Positions 45,019 to 57,413 of a stretch of 64,000 nucleotides of DNA are shown one piece after another. The stretch is taken from the NCBI RefSeq assembly GCF_009730915.1, contig NC_052474.1, forward strand, positions 3,941,501 to 4,005,500. The letters run 5' to 3'. The notes under the pieces are model-generated. The model was not told where the DNA came from and did no database searches. It saw only the letters and a program-made list of their open reading frames with translations. The stretch comes from Dioscorea cayenensis subsp. rotundata (lineage: Eukaryota; Streptophyta; Magnoliopsida; Dioscoreales; Dioscoreaceae). Both the position numbers and the translations under genes were made by a program. Within the stretch, counting starts at the first letter, position 1. Every line of letters starts with the position of its first letter.

Positions 45019-46418
45019 TCATGACTCCACCTCGATGAAAAGGCTTGCCTGCGGGTGCAGCCCTGTTTCCTGTAATGTCTGAGAGTACTTTTCTGGTCCA
45101 TAAGAGACACGAGGGAAGCTTGAAACTAGGCAGTAATTCTCCGCATTCAAACAATCCAAAGAATCAACATAATCATATAAAGATTTAATTGCTGCTGAAC
45201 AATGGAACCTCCTTTCCTTGCGCTCACCATTAGGGAATCGGATTAGTACCTGATAGCAATTGCATCAATAACAGTATTAGAATCAGTTTCACATAGAGTT
45301 GCATGTTTGTTCATGAAGAGAATAATGAAAAAATATCATCAATTGCATATAGTATAAAATAAACAAAACAGGCTTCTGACTTTAGAATGGGCGATAGATG
45401 ATCACTCTAGAATAGAGCATGAGCCAGTTGGTTGTAGGCACATTTGGAAATCATCTCCTCATAATAAACTTCCACTACTCTTATAGAATTTATCATGTAA
45501 ATACAGACATCATGCACATACTGAACTGCCAGAATGTGGTGTAAGAATTTTCACATCACAATGGTGACTGGTGGTAAGTGGTAACAAACAAGGGAGGTCA
45601 AGTAGCTCTTATAAGGACCAACGTGCAAAAACAAAGACAAACCCATCCCACATTAGCTACTAAGAGTGAAACATTAAATTTAAAACGGATATAAAAATTT
45701 ACTTGGCAACAAATCAAAGTTGACTTACATATCACCAAATGTTCTATAATAATAAACAAAGCACACTCCTTTTTCATATACAGAAACAAATTATTGGACT
45801 TCATCACAACAACATATTTAGCCCTTATAATTCTAACTTTCCTCCATCACTAATCCATCACTAATCCCATCTCTAATAACATTTGCTTAGCTATTTTCTT
45901 TTTCACTAGCAATGAATTCCATAACTGATATAATTAGCATTTGATGATGAACAGATCATAAGGCTGTCATATATTAATTCCATAATTCACAATTACTCCA
46001 AACACAACTGTTGATCTTCTTAACATTTCCCTCTCAGAAATCAGCAAAATAAAACAAATATTTCATCTAATTTCCTTTGATTTCAACCATTTGCTTAACA
46101 TGAATAGTAGTTGTAGTTAAGTAACTGGTGCTAAAGTTAGCCATTAATCATAACCTTCTATCCACCACCAAATCCTAGAATTCCATACGCTATCCTCAGT
46201 CAGTCACCCATGATTTCATGCTCTTATAAAATTTACTCTAGCAATGCTTATTGTATTTAGAATATTGTTGCTCCACAATGCAACAAACTAATTAGCAAAA
46301 TAAACACATTCACACAAGACACATGCTACATATTATTATTTTTTTTTAACATAAACATGCTTATATTTCATTTTGCAGAACTAAAAGACATAAACCTTGT
46401 AAAAATCCAAACAAGAGA

Positions 46419-46458
<40 letters not shown>

Positions 46459-49400
46459 GCTAAATGAAAATGAAATTAAAAGAACAACAATAAAATAAAA
46501 AACAAAAGATTGAAGAGATAACCAGTTGACTAAAAGTTACTTACTCGAGTGACATCAGGCCCTTTTTCAGGTTCAACGCCAAGGGACATAGCTTTCTCCT
46601 CACGCCTTTTAGCAAGAGCAGCTTCTCTCTCAGCAGCTTCACGGGCAGCTCTTTCCTGAGCTTCTTCTTCCTCCTTGCGTTTTCTCTCAGCCTCTGCAGC
46701 CTCTCTTTCCAATCTTTCTTGTTCTTCTTTCCTTTGACGCTCTCTAGCCTATCATAGCAGATAAATGATAACAAATAGATGACACAAAAAAGTTTAAAAT
46801 AGATAAATGATTTATGTACTGTATCAGCATAGACACTTGCGTAGGAGCCACAAGTCTCAACTGTAAGTAGAATAGTACCTGATCAGCCTCCAATGCGGCT
46901 CTGTAAGCCGCATCTTGTTCCTCTCTCAGGCGGATGTTGTTTCTCCTTTCTTCTGCCTCAAGCCTTGCTGTAACAAGCAATGGAGCATACTCTTCAACCA
47001 CTCGTTGTAACATTGCAATTATTTCTTCAGGGGAGTTCAGTCCCTCAATCTATTGTCATGAAGCAACAGTTGAAAAGAAATTAAAAAAAGAAAAAGAGGA
47101 ACAAATATCAAGCAAAAACAAAGTTTTGTTTACATAAAAGCATGTTTATAATACAACAATAATTGAAATCTCAAATGCTATCTCCAACTAAATTTACTCC
47201 ATCTGATATGCGTCCTACTTTTAATAGGCCAGAAAGCTTTGAATGACTGAAATCTTATGTATTTCTCTTAAAATAATTGAATCCATAGGCAATTCTTACA
47301 TTGAATGTGAAAGTGGCTACATGAGATAGAGCTATACGATAAGAGCCTCTTGAATCATTTCAACATGGATTACCTTGATAGAAAATTAAAAAGCCTGTGT
47401 TCAATATAGTATAGTATAAATATGTTTTCCAAGCAAAATTTAAGAATTCAATTATGAGATATAGATAAAAATCACTTGGTCCATATGCTCTCTTGAGAAT
47501 GTAGCAAAAGTAACATGGCTGATCAAAATATGAGCTATAATCATATGTTAAAGTTCAATATCAGTAGATCAGCGCTGTTGAATTAGTCATATTACAAATT
47601 AGTAATTTGTGTACGTCTATTTTATTTAGCCCATGATGATCCACAGTAGAATGCACATCATTTTCTTTTCTCTCCTGGTCATTTTCTATAAGAGCGCAAG
47701 GTGGTGATTTGACATGAGAAACAAACTGAAGACTAGTTGGATTAAGAATCCTGGAAAAGAAAAACATTGGGTCTACTCCCATCCTTCAAGACAATTACCA
47801 TTATGGTTTACTATATGGAATCAAGACCTCATTTGACACAAATTTGGTCTAATTTCCCTTGAAAAGAAATGACATAAAGTTGTGTTTTCATACTGAGGAT
47901 CTAATATCCCAGGAAGACAAGATGAAACAAACGACAAAGAAGTTTAAAATGTTGAAAGACGTAAACGACAAAGAAGTTTAAAATGGTGAAAGACGCAAAC
48001 GACAAAGAAGTTTAAAATGGTGAAAGCCGCAAATGACAAAAAAGTTTGAAGCCACTCTCTATACATGATATGCTTGTAGGCACAAGTCATTTATTGATTG
48101 CATAGCTATCTCATTACTATTTGAAACCTTGCTCCACCAACCAAATCTAAAAGGTAAATCTTTCATTGCTTCTCATGTTTGTTTCTTCTTCAAGTAAATT
48201 TTCATCTATAAATAACAAGTTTGTGTTCCAAGGGGAAAGTCATTTTTAGTCAAATCACGTCAGTTCATATTATTAGAGGATGCAATGAGAGTACTAGATT
48301 GACTAAAACTTATCCCTCAAATTATGATATTTATCCATGTATTAGTTCTTTATTTGAAAGAATGCACAAAACCATGGAAGATGGAGAACGGGTATAAGAT
48401 TAAGAGGTCTTTCTCATCTCAACTGTCAAACAATACAAATCTCTCATTCCTTAGACTATCCACCAAACCACCCAAAACGATCAAACATAGGAATCAACTA
48501 CACCTATATAACATAGTCAAAAAGCCAGAAGTAGAGAGTAGAAAAAATATTCTAGTTATATAAAATTGGTGTTAAATCTAAAGCTAATTCAAGATCATAT
48601 ACTTTCATGAATCCAATAAAAAAAAAAAAAAGTAGGATCCTTTAGCCCGAATCTGTTAGGAATCTATCGTTAAGTAAAACATCAGAGATAGAAAAATATA
48701 CTGGCAATCCCAAAGCATGAACGATAGACCAGAGGCAAAGATCTAATCACCTGCTGAAGAATGGCAATCCGCTGGTTGGTGGAAGACATGACTACAGCGC
48801 AAAACGGGTACCGAGAAGCCTTCAAGCTGTTGCTCATCCTAAACCCCTCGCTCCCCCTGACACTCCCGCCCCAAGAAACGAAATTCTCATTGACAAACGC
48901 GGCCACGGCCTCAGAGCAGAGGCAGCGCTCGCAAAACTCCGGCACGTCCGGGTGATCCGGTGAGTGGAGATAAACAAAAAGCAACTTGAACTCCCGCTGC
49001 GATCGCTGCAGCGCGTCCATGAAACCCTCGGCAACGAAATTAGGCGAGGTGGAAGCGACATCGGGGAAGTCTCGTCGGAAGGAAGCGATAAAGGCGGCGG
49101 CTTCGGAGAGGGCTGGGTCAGCAGAAGGGGCAGGGATAAGGAGGGAAAGGGCACCGGAGGCAACGCGGGCAGAGAGGGAAAGGGTGGAGTAGGCGAGGGA
49201 GAAGGGGAGGGTGACGACCCTCCAAACAAGACCAGGGGCAGCCGCCGCCGCCGGCGCTGGCTCAGCAGCAGGGCGAGGGATCAGGGCTTCAGATGAATCG
49301 GGATTGAGATCGTTGACGGAGGGGGCAGGGGGGGAGGAGATGGAAGAGATGGCGAGCTGGAGGTCCCAGTTATGGGCAGAGAGGATCTGAGAGCAAAGAT

Positions 49401-49473
49401 CGGGGTCTTCGATGCCGGTGATGGCCTGGAAGTAGGCGACCTTGTCCTCCGATCTGGGGCCGAGGTCCGCCAT
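45019..49473 (-). CDS. PUX10: Plant UBX-domain protein, PUX10-like (UBA-UAS-UBX)
   Basis: Four exons on the minus strand join in phase: 49473-48751, 47049-46879, 46748-46545, 45249-45019. They give 442 aa. PUX10 recruits the AAA-ATPase CDC48A to lipid droplets for degradation of ubiquitinated oleosins. Seen here: an N-terminal UBA-like domain (about 1-46, AYFQAITGIEDPDLCSQIL), a hydrophobic stretch (about 81-113, GLVWRVVTLPFSLAYSTLSL) like the PUX10 droplet anchor, a UAS thioredoxin-like domain (about 120-265), a long charged coiled coil (Glu/Arg/Ala-rich, exons 2-3) and a C-terminal UBX domain (367-442) with the CDC48-binding FPR loop (411-413). The chosen ATG matches the family start; an in-frame ATG at 49587 would add 38 Ser-rich residues. 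Intron 1 (1.7 kb) holds a 34-bp tandem repeat. Confidence 0.92.
46424..46453. repeat. (TA)n microsatellite in a PUX10 intron
   Basis: About 14 TA units in the third intron, 90 bases from the exon 3 donor (minus-strand reading). A simple repeat only. Confidence 0.8.
47929..48045. repeat. 34-bp tandem minisatellite in PUX10 intron 1
   Basis: Units beginning AAACGACAAAGAAGTTTAAA start at 47929, 47963, 47997 and 48031 (exact period 34, about 3.4 copies, few mismatches). No spacers between units, so it is a minisatellite and not a CRISPR. Confidence 0.85.
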
Positions 49474-49587
49474 TACTCCTCTTGGCAGCAGCAAAGAAGG
49501 ATGAATTGATGAAGACGATGTGCTCGTTCCGTCGCTCTCTTCTCTCAATTCTAATAAATCATTAGAATTTTGCCCCTTTCTTCGCAT

Positions 49588-51159
49588 GTCCCCGCTTTTT
49601 ATTTCCTGTGAAATTACTCAAATTTAGTATTTGGTCCCTTTAAGATAAACTTGTATTGAGCTCATTAAAAATTATATTTAATAATTTAAAATCAAATCTT
49701 TTATTATCGAAAGCGTTTTAAAGAATAACTTTAATTTTTTTATATAACATTTAACTTTTTATTTATATTAATTATAATAATAATAATTAGAAAACATTAA
49801 TTACACATAATTATTTATGTAATAAATATTTATAAAATTTTTTAAATTTAAAATATTCGATAGCGTTTTAATGAACAATTTTAAAATTTTTTATAACATT
49901 TTAAGTTTTTATTTATAATACTTATAATATTAATAATTAAAAAACATTAATTACACCTAATTATTTATGTGATAAATATCCATAAGACCTTTGAAATTCA
50001 AGGTATACAATAGCTTCATGGTAGAAGTTGTTTAATTATATTATTTTATATATGATATTGGCTCAAAACTCTTCATAAAATTTTAAAAGCTCCGATGCGA
50101 AACCAGAGAAAATGCATAGTTTTAATTAATGGTAATGTATTTATTAGTAATATAAAAGTTTCTTTTCAAATTAAATTATAAAAAATATTTATTTAAATAA
50201 AAGTTATTATAATTATTTTACGATCAGAGGATGTCTATGGCATAAAAAAATAATTATTTTGATTTGTATAACACACAAAGCTCCTCCCACACGAACCTAA
50301 TAAAATAGTAAGAGAATAGTATTGATATAACAGTATTTCAACACAAGAAATTCAACCATGCACCACTCACCCACCATTCAAAATGATTACCACTAGGCAA
50401 GCTTATCATATATGTATGTTATTTGTATTTTTTTTTTTCCTCGATTTTGTTTTTTTTCACAATCTCACAAATTATTTTTAAAAAATAAATAAATTTTGAA
50501 GCTGTGTGACATTGGCAATATCATAATCTTATTATTTTAAATTTTTTTAAATAATAATAAATTATGATGGCTTAACAACTGTAAAATTTATCATGTAAGG
50601 TTGTCAGGAGATATATAAAATATAATGAAGAGAGAATAACACCATATTCAAGCAAGCATAATAATGGAAAAAAAAATGTAGCAAATTAAACAAATGAAAT
50701 TGAGAAGAATTTATTGTCTAAAAATCCATGTAATTAAAGTTTTGGGCAATCAATAAAAAAACAGAAAATTAAGCATGCAAAAGATGCAGAACTTGAATAC
50801 AAGGGGCATTGGATATAAATGAATATGATGTGAAACTCATTTAACACTACTTTCCAAATCAAAAAACGAGGAGAAATAAAATATTAATAAACAAAGGACT
50901 GATAGATAATTTTTCATTCCTGGTCAAAGAAACATGAGCCGCTTATATCAAAAACATTTACCATTCAAACAAGGCAACAAGAATACATGGAAAATCACTT
51001 CATAGTTCTGGCCACATTCACAGACAGGCGTAGCTGGACTTCTCTCTCGTATTCTAGTATTATAAACAACCAAATGTGCAGCCATGGCAACTAAAATACC
51101 AATCAATGCATGGATGAATTCACCTTCCAACTGTAAACTACATGCATCTGCAACTCTTT
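49588..51159. other. Spacer between PUX10 and ZNHIT2, with repeat
   Basis: The left part holds copy 3 of the AT-rich dispersed repeat; the right part (about 50900-51159) is likely ZNHIT2 3' UTR. A 60-aa frame at 50948-51130 (minus) lies just after the ZNHIT2 stop; it has no recognisable domain. Confidence 0.55.
49670..50106. repeat. AT-rich dispersed repeat, copy 3, internally duplicated
   Basis: Two partial units in tandem (about 49670-49855 and 49858-50106) share the GCGTTTTAA-GAA, TTTTTATTTATA, AATTA-AAAACATTAATTACAC and TAATTATTTATGT motifs of copies 1 and 2. The second unit ends TCCGATGCGAAACC, as in copy 2. Confidence 0.5.
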
Positions 51160-53355
51160 TTAAGCCTCCTCAATAAGAACCTTCGGTTCTGATTCCCTCT
51201 TCGTTCCTGCCTTCACAGTCTCACCTCTACTACCCGACAAAATGGAAGTTTTCTCGACATCTACAATGCTGGCCAATGACGTCCAAACTTCATTTGGTTG
51301 TTCATGAACCCAGCACATCAAGAAGTATACTTTTCTCTCAGCAGACTTCAACTTCCGACTGCTCTCACTTCTCTTCGCTTTGCCAATCTTCTCGGACTTG
51401 AACATTCTTTCACCGGCTTGAATGAGCCTCTGAAGGTCACAGAGTGTGCAAACAAGAGCATTACTACCTAGTGAGAGCAGGCAGATGATATCATCGATGA
51501 GACCAATACCAAATTTGAAGCCTCCGGCTTGCCTGTATGCAGGGGAGCATGCCTGTTCCAAGCATGCACCTAATGCCTCGGCCACAGTCTCAGGCCTGAC
51601 TTCATCATCCAAGACCTTTGATACGCTCAAGACCACAGTGGCTGCGCCTAGAGCATCAGAGTGCCAGTCCCCGTTATAGAGACGGAGGGTAAAGCAGTAG
51701 CTAAATAGAATGTCAACCAAGTGAATGGATAGAAGGGGAGACGCCTCTACACGGCTTAGTTGGCAAAGTGATGGCAGGGGATTTTCAGGCCCAGCAGGGA
51801 TCTGACTGAAGTCGTCTCCTGAAGAACTTGATGAGCACAACATTGTTTCTTCTTGTTCTTGAAGCGGCATCACCAGTTGGCTTCCCTCGTTGCTAAGAGA
51901 GATGGTTCTAGCAGAAGGTGTTGTCCACCATGGGGTCCATGGCTGTATCAGCTTGCTTAGCTCTCCTGATGCTACAGCTCTCCGGAATTGCTTGATTTCC
52001 TCAGGAGATAGGTCTTCAAGTCTAACATCATTCCCTAATAAAGAATCAATGTTACAAACCAAAAAATCAAAACATGGTTATTCTTTACACATTAAATGCT
52101 TATGAAAATATCAAAGAGGATAGAATTTTTGATAACTAAAATAGTGAACTGAGAAAAGAATTTCCAGGATACCAGATAAAACTTTCTGAATAGTCTTCTC
52201 TGACAGCATAGCGTCTGCAAGAAAAACATAGCCAAAGGTCGGTAAATATAAGGAAGTTCAAGCATCCAATTACCGATCTTCTGCAGATCGATGGGCACAA
52301 GCAGCCAGAAATGTAAATTTCGTCGTATTAATCACTAAACAATCAGCAGGCTACCTCAGTTTTATATCAAGTTACCAACCAGGGTTCATAAGATTCAAAG
52401 TTTGAGACAACCATAAGGAGTTATGCTAACATTAGAGCTGAAACATAACTGGCACTGAGCATTCTAAAATTGAAGTAGCACAAATTTGCTTTCCATCAAG
52501 ATTTTAAATATGCAAATGCGTATTATATCAGGTGGAACTTTGGTCCTCATCAGTTCAATTTAACATGAACAACATTGCTGCTTCACTGATACAGGATATT
52601 TGTTCTATTATATGGGCTCAATTCAATCTAAAACTTGAGCAGATATGGAGATATCTAGACAAATATGTTAATATATACATTCTATTAAGGTTTTCTTTTG
52701 TAAGTAGAAGTGTTTAAACAAATATTCATTTACCAAAAAGATTTCATAAGGTTGTGAAACATCAAAGCCACACCATTCTATCAAGGTTTTTAGTCCAATA
52801 CATAGTCTACTTCTGCAAAATCAACAAACGCGAACCGGATACAATGAACTGAGATGCATACCAACATCATCAACATCCTCTTCTTCATCAAAACTCATCT
52901 CATCTTCCAAGTGGACCCTTTTGAGAATATCCAGCGTCTTTCTCTTCGTCTCATCATCCGGCTGTATCTGTTTCAGCTCCTCCATGACATTCTCTCGCAT
53001 GAAAGACTCAGTGCAGCGAGTGCTATGTCTCTGCGGCAAAACATCAAACACACGATATGCAAACAAGATCACACTCCAAAAACACAAAAATCATACCGTA
53101 AACGCATCGACCAACCTTGTAGCACTGAAGGGAGCAGTAACGGGAGTTGCATCTAGGGCAAGTATACTGAGAGAATTGTTTCTGGCACCTATAAACAGAG
53201 AGAAAGGGGAGATTGAACCAAAGCTATGGAGACATTGATGGATCGATAGAAATATTGAAAGAAAGAGAGAAAGCATACACATGGCACACAGTCCTGGAGT
53301 CGGAGAAGGACAGGGAACGATCGGGATCGGAGACGACGACCTCCTCCTCCTCCAT
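51160..53355 (-). CDS. ZNHIT2: Zinc finger HIT domain protein 2 (ZNHIT2) homologue
   Basis: Five exons on the minus strand join in phase: 53355-53279, 53188-53116, 53030-52862, 52214-52173, 52034-51160. They give 411 aa (human ZNHIT2 is 403). ZNHIT2 bridges the R2TP co-chaperone and the U5 snRNP protein PRPF8 in animals; the plant role is inferred. The N-terminal HIT zinc finger is complete: C24, C27, C36, C39, C44, C48, H52, C56 (VCHVCQ ... YTCPRCNSRYCSLQCYKRHSTRC region). An acidic segment follows (EDEMSFDEEEDVDD), then the family block LSPEEIKQFRRAVASGELSK and PWTPWW, and a helical C-terminal domain with Leu-rich repeats of hydrophobics. The start ATG opens the Glu-rich N-terminus. The first exon is GC-rich and close to the likely promoter. 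Confidence 0.92.
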
Positions 53356-54370
53356 TAGAGGTCTCAACTCGAAGCTTCAAGAGAGGAGAGCGTAAGAGCG
53401 CGCCGAATCGCGTTTTCGGGTTTGGATGCGGATCTTGCAGCGGTGTTATAATGGGTACCCGTTTTCGGATTGGATCATAGACTTTGGATCCGTACCCGAT
53501 TTATGTCTTGATGGAACAAATTCATTATTAAAAATTAATTATTTCTAATTATCTTAAATTCTTAATAAGAAAGTTTATCTCACCATTTGAAGGAATTGTT
53601 GTTTTTTATTCATTTATAATTTAGTATTTCTGAACCTGAACCTGTATACTTGACATACGTGAAGATTTTTGAGAAAAAAATAAATTATTTTTATTAAATA
53701 TAAGGAGATAAAACAGGAGACAAAAAATTAATAGTTAACTAACGGTCATTTAACCTATTAGTACCAAGTCTTTTACGTAAAGTTCTCGTTTTAGGGAGAC
53801 CCAAAATAGAAACTTAGTCAAGGTGAGGGCACGATGTTGTTGAGTTTGCGGATGTACTCCACATTAGTGTACGTCTCTAACTATTAATTTTAAATGAAGT
53901 GTTTGTCATTTAATATTAAAAAAAAACTAATTGCTTATTATTTATGTACAACTGACCTCAAAGACACTGAAACCACGAACACGAACCGAATCAACCGATG
54001 AAGAGAAAAAAAAACAATATAGATAAAAAAACAAAAACAAATTATTTGCCGGCATTAAGTAGGTGCAGGAAGCATCCTAGCTTGCTGTCATATGAATTAT
54101 TTAGCTGATCTTTCAATTTTGTAAGATCTGCCATGACTATTAATTGGAAAATTTTATCAATTTATTTTAAGGAAATAAATCTTTTATTACTCTTAAATGT
54201 GCTACATATTCATAAATATATATATATATATACTCAATATTAATTAAATGGTAAAACTCAAGCTACAAATTAAACAACTTCACCAGATACAAAGTTTCAG
54301 CTTCCAAATCTTGCGTTCTTTAATTTTCTGATGACTATAAAAATGGCAAGTGTTCAAGTTACCTGAAATC
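53356..54370. other. ZNHIT2 promoter region and spacer
   Basis: About 1 kb of AT-rich DNA between the ZNHIT2 start and the ALMT stop codon, both on the minus strand. A short (TA)n run lies at 54219-54232. No gene is supported. Confidence 0.6.
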
Positions 54371-56194
54371 TCATGCCTCTTCAGTAGTTCTAACAGGTTC
54401 AGGCCCCAAAGTAACTACAAAGGAATTTTTACGACTAACCATGTCTACTTCTTCGTCTTCTTGTTCCATCTCATTCTTGGCAGGCTTGAAACAAGCTTGC
54501 TCTGCCAAGAGATTAACTGCTTCAACAACTCCGATGATCCTCGCCGATATCTCAATCAACAATGAAATAATGACGATCAATTCTCGGCCATGGAACGAAG
54601 AAACAAAGCCTAAATCCATGGATTCCTTAGTTGGATGATTAGATGGTGGCAAAGATCTCAGTGCATTGTCAAGCTCCTTAACTCCATTGTTTTGTTCTCT
54701 TAGCAGCAAGTCCATGCAGTTTGACTTCCTCATGAACTTGATGCACTTGGCCAACTCTTTTAAGATTCTGGAGGAGTTGAAGCTTAATCTCATGCAAGCT
54801 TCACTCAAATGCTTCTTCATAGACTCATCAGTTACCTGAATATATAGCATAGATATATAAATATATCAATAATTAATTAATGATAAACTCAGTGAAGAAA
54901 AGGTTTAATTATAATTATGTTAACATGATGTACTTGAGTTTGGGAAGCAATGCAACCAAGAAGGGATTCTAAGCAGTAAGAACAAAGCCGCATTGCAGCT
55001 CCAATCTTGAGGTACTGATTCCATGGATGCCGGAAACCAAATGACCCGTGGCCGGGTTCCCATCTCGCTAAAATTGCCTACCAAAAAAACTATGCATTAG
55101 CTCTGATACCATGTTAGATGTTCTTGAGGTCTAGTATCTCACCAAAGAATCTTCTGATGACTTTGAATTGAGGATGTGTTTGTATGCGTCTAATCTTTGT
55201 CTAATTGCATAGTTATCTTCATCACATGATTCTAATCTTTGTCTAATTGCATCGTTATCTTCACCACATCCTTTGAAGTACTCATCCGTGCAAACTATTA
55301 GATTAGAGTTAGATTAAGCTAAGAAATAATATTATGCAAGAATTTAAGATTAAGAAAAATAGATATTATAATTAAATAGACCTTCTAATGAATCAGCAAT
55401 CTTCTCCATGTTCCATATTATGAGAAGATGAAGATCTTCTCCAGCCCAAACTGGACAAATAAGAAAACAAACCAAAAGACAAATAAAGATACCAATGCCA
55501 ATGTTGTATAAACGCTGTTGTGCCAAAGCAAAGAGTGTATCCCGTTGATAGCCGGAGACGGCGATCAAGCTGAATGTTAGGATGAATATCACCACACCAT
55601 AATCAAACCAGACTTTGATCTTAGTGTCAAATCGATAGAATGTCGCAATGGAAGCTGAGATTAATTTAGATAGAAAATAAAATTTGACTAATTAGTAATG
55701 AATGAACACATGAAATCATATAAATTAACATATTGGACAAGTTTATCACCTAGAATGAAAACTGATAGTCCAAGAATGATAGGCTCAAATTTGTCTCCTG
55801 ATATGCTTGCAAGCCAATGCACTCCGAGAGCGAGACCGCCGGCGACTAATGTTGCCATTGCTCTATTCAATCCTTTGTATATACATCCACCTGCAATTTA
55901 TATATATATATATATATATATGTTGTATCTTAACATGCATGCATGTGGATGAGTATTCTCTCTAGCTTGTAACCTTGATATATATAAGAAAAACTTACCG
56001 ACTGTGAACTCAAAGACGACGACGACAGTCATGACAGCCCACATTGCAGCTCCTTGAGTAGTGTTATCAGACCAAGGATTGTAGTAGTAGTAGAGTGAGA
56101 CCAATGTCATTGCTATCCCAACTTTGAAACAATGTATGATCTTTCTAAGTTCACGAGTTTCCTTCTTCTTAGGATTAGCCATGGAGCTTGACAT
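54371..56194 (-). CDS. Aluminium-activated malate transporter (ALMT) family anion channel
   Basis: Six exons on the minus strand join in phase: 56194-55999, 55890-55750, 55654-55382, 55294-55143, 55077-54934, 54835-54371. They give 456 aa. ALMTs are plant anion channels for malate or chloride, at the plasma membrane or vacuole, with a dimeric core of six helices per subunit and a cytosolic helical domain. Seen here: the N-terminal basic segment, TM helices from VGIAMTLVSLYYY through ICLLVCFLICPVWAGEDLH (the PVWAGEDLH motif closes the pore domain), and the WEPGHGSFGFRHPWNQYLKIGAAMR family signature (cut to its key words here: WEP, GHG, HPW). The C-terminal half has the helical AMRLCSY ... SLLGCIASQTQ and RELIVIISLLIEISARI segments. 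Exon 4 has a 42-bp in-frame tandem duplication (55179-55262). Which clade is not decidable by eye. Confidence 0.93.
55179..55262 (-). repeat. 42-bp in-frame tandem duplication inside ALMT exon 4
   Basis: Two adjacent 42-base units (55221-55262 and 55179-55220) encode EDNDAIRQRLESCD and EDNYAIRQRLDAYK. DNA identity is about 85%. The repeat extends the soluble segment just after the pore domain by 14 residues and keeps the frame. Confidence 0.85.
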
Positions 56195-57413
56195 GTTAAT
56201 TTAATGGGTTGTATTATATATGAATTATTTTAAAAAGGATGAGTGTTTGGTGCTTGATGCCAGTTATATACAATGAATTGAAGCAATGAATGAAGGGCAC
56301 GTTAAGACAGAACCTTCCTTAGATGTGCCTTTTAAAGTGGCGGTGATGTCCTCAGATGAACCTTCATGGTCTTAAACTAATAGTATTTGTTGCATTGATT
56401 TTCTAACACTTACGACCATTGCTCAGAATCAACACCATTTAATTTGATTTGCATGATAATTATATGATAAGAGATGACATGTGTCACATATATATCTGAT
56501 TATAGTTAATTGATAGTTTATTAAAAAGAGAGATGATTTCTTTTATGCAGAGATAAGGGCTTGTGCACCATGTGAGAATATAAAAATCAAACAAGTTCTT
56601 GCTTTTGTCCATGAACAAAACCGTATAGATCCAAAATTGTGTTGTTACATTAAGCAACTATGACATCAAAGACTACACTATTCAATGATAGAATAATCAA
56701 TGATCAGTTTGCAAACTCAAAATTGAAATGCTCCGTCTGCCAAGAAGCCAACTTCATTAACCACTGCATGAATTCATTGTTTTACTTTAAGAATCAACAA
56801 ATAAGGCAGCTGTGATGAGATGCATTGCCAACATTACTGGAACACATGAAACATCCATTAATTACCGCATGAAGCCTGCACACCCCCATTTCATCAATCC
56901 TGAGTATCTACATTAGCATTTCATGTTTTTTTCATTAATAGATACACGAGAGAAATTAATAAATTATGATGAACCGATCACTCTTTGAAACATCTTCAGA
57001 GTGACCATGAATCAACGGATATGTACCCTTGAAATAACCACCAGGAAACAACGGAAGAATCTATGCAAACTTGTAAGCACATCCATCAGCTGATTGGCTT
57101 TCTCCCATCTCTGATGAACCAGAGATTGGCCTGCCATTTGCTTCAGAACCTTTCCGTGGATCGAACATTTCAGCAGAAACATTCTCCTTCAAAAATACAG
57201 ATGAATGCTGACTGCATAGTTTGGGAGAGCACTTTCAGCTGTACTCCTTCAAATAGCTTCGAAGATGGCTGGTTTTTCCAGAAGAATGTCTTTCCTCTGA
57301 AGCACTGTAAGGTGGAAAATCCTCGAAGCCATTGGTTAAGGATGGCTTAACAACTGGTCATTTGTGAGTTTATGACCCATTGAAGGCAACTCACAAACCG
57401 ATGAGTTTTCCCG
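56195..57413. other. ALMT upstream region and LHW 3' region
   Basis: The part near 57000-57413 is probably LHW 3' UTR. The rest is spacer and ALMT promoter. A 95-aa plus-strand frame at 57063-57350 is antisense to that UTR and has no domain. Nothing else is seen. Confidence 0.55.

Noticed and set aside
47929-48045. Regular repeats resembling a CRISPR array
   Set aside because: Units are directly adjacent without unique spacers and lie in a plant intron; it is a minisatellite.
49474-49587. 38-residue N-terminal extension of PUX10
   Set aside because: In frame, but the Ser-rich extension has no counterpart in the family; the downstream ATG begins the conserved UBA-like domain. Kept only as an alternative start.
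50948-51130. 60-aa minus-strand frame just after the ZNHIT2 stop codon, with a hydrophobic start
   Set aside because: It most likely lies in the ZNHIT2 3' UTR; no family match and no splice or start context that would make it a gene.
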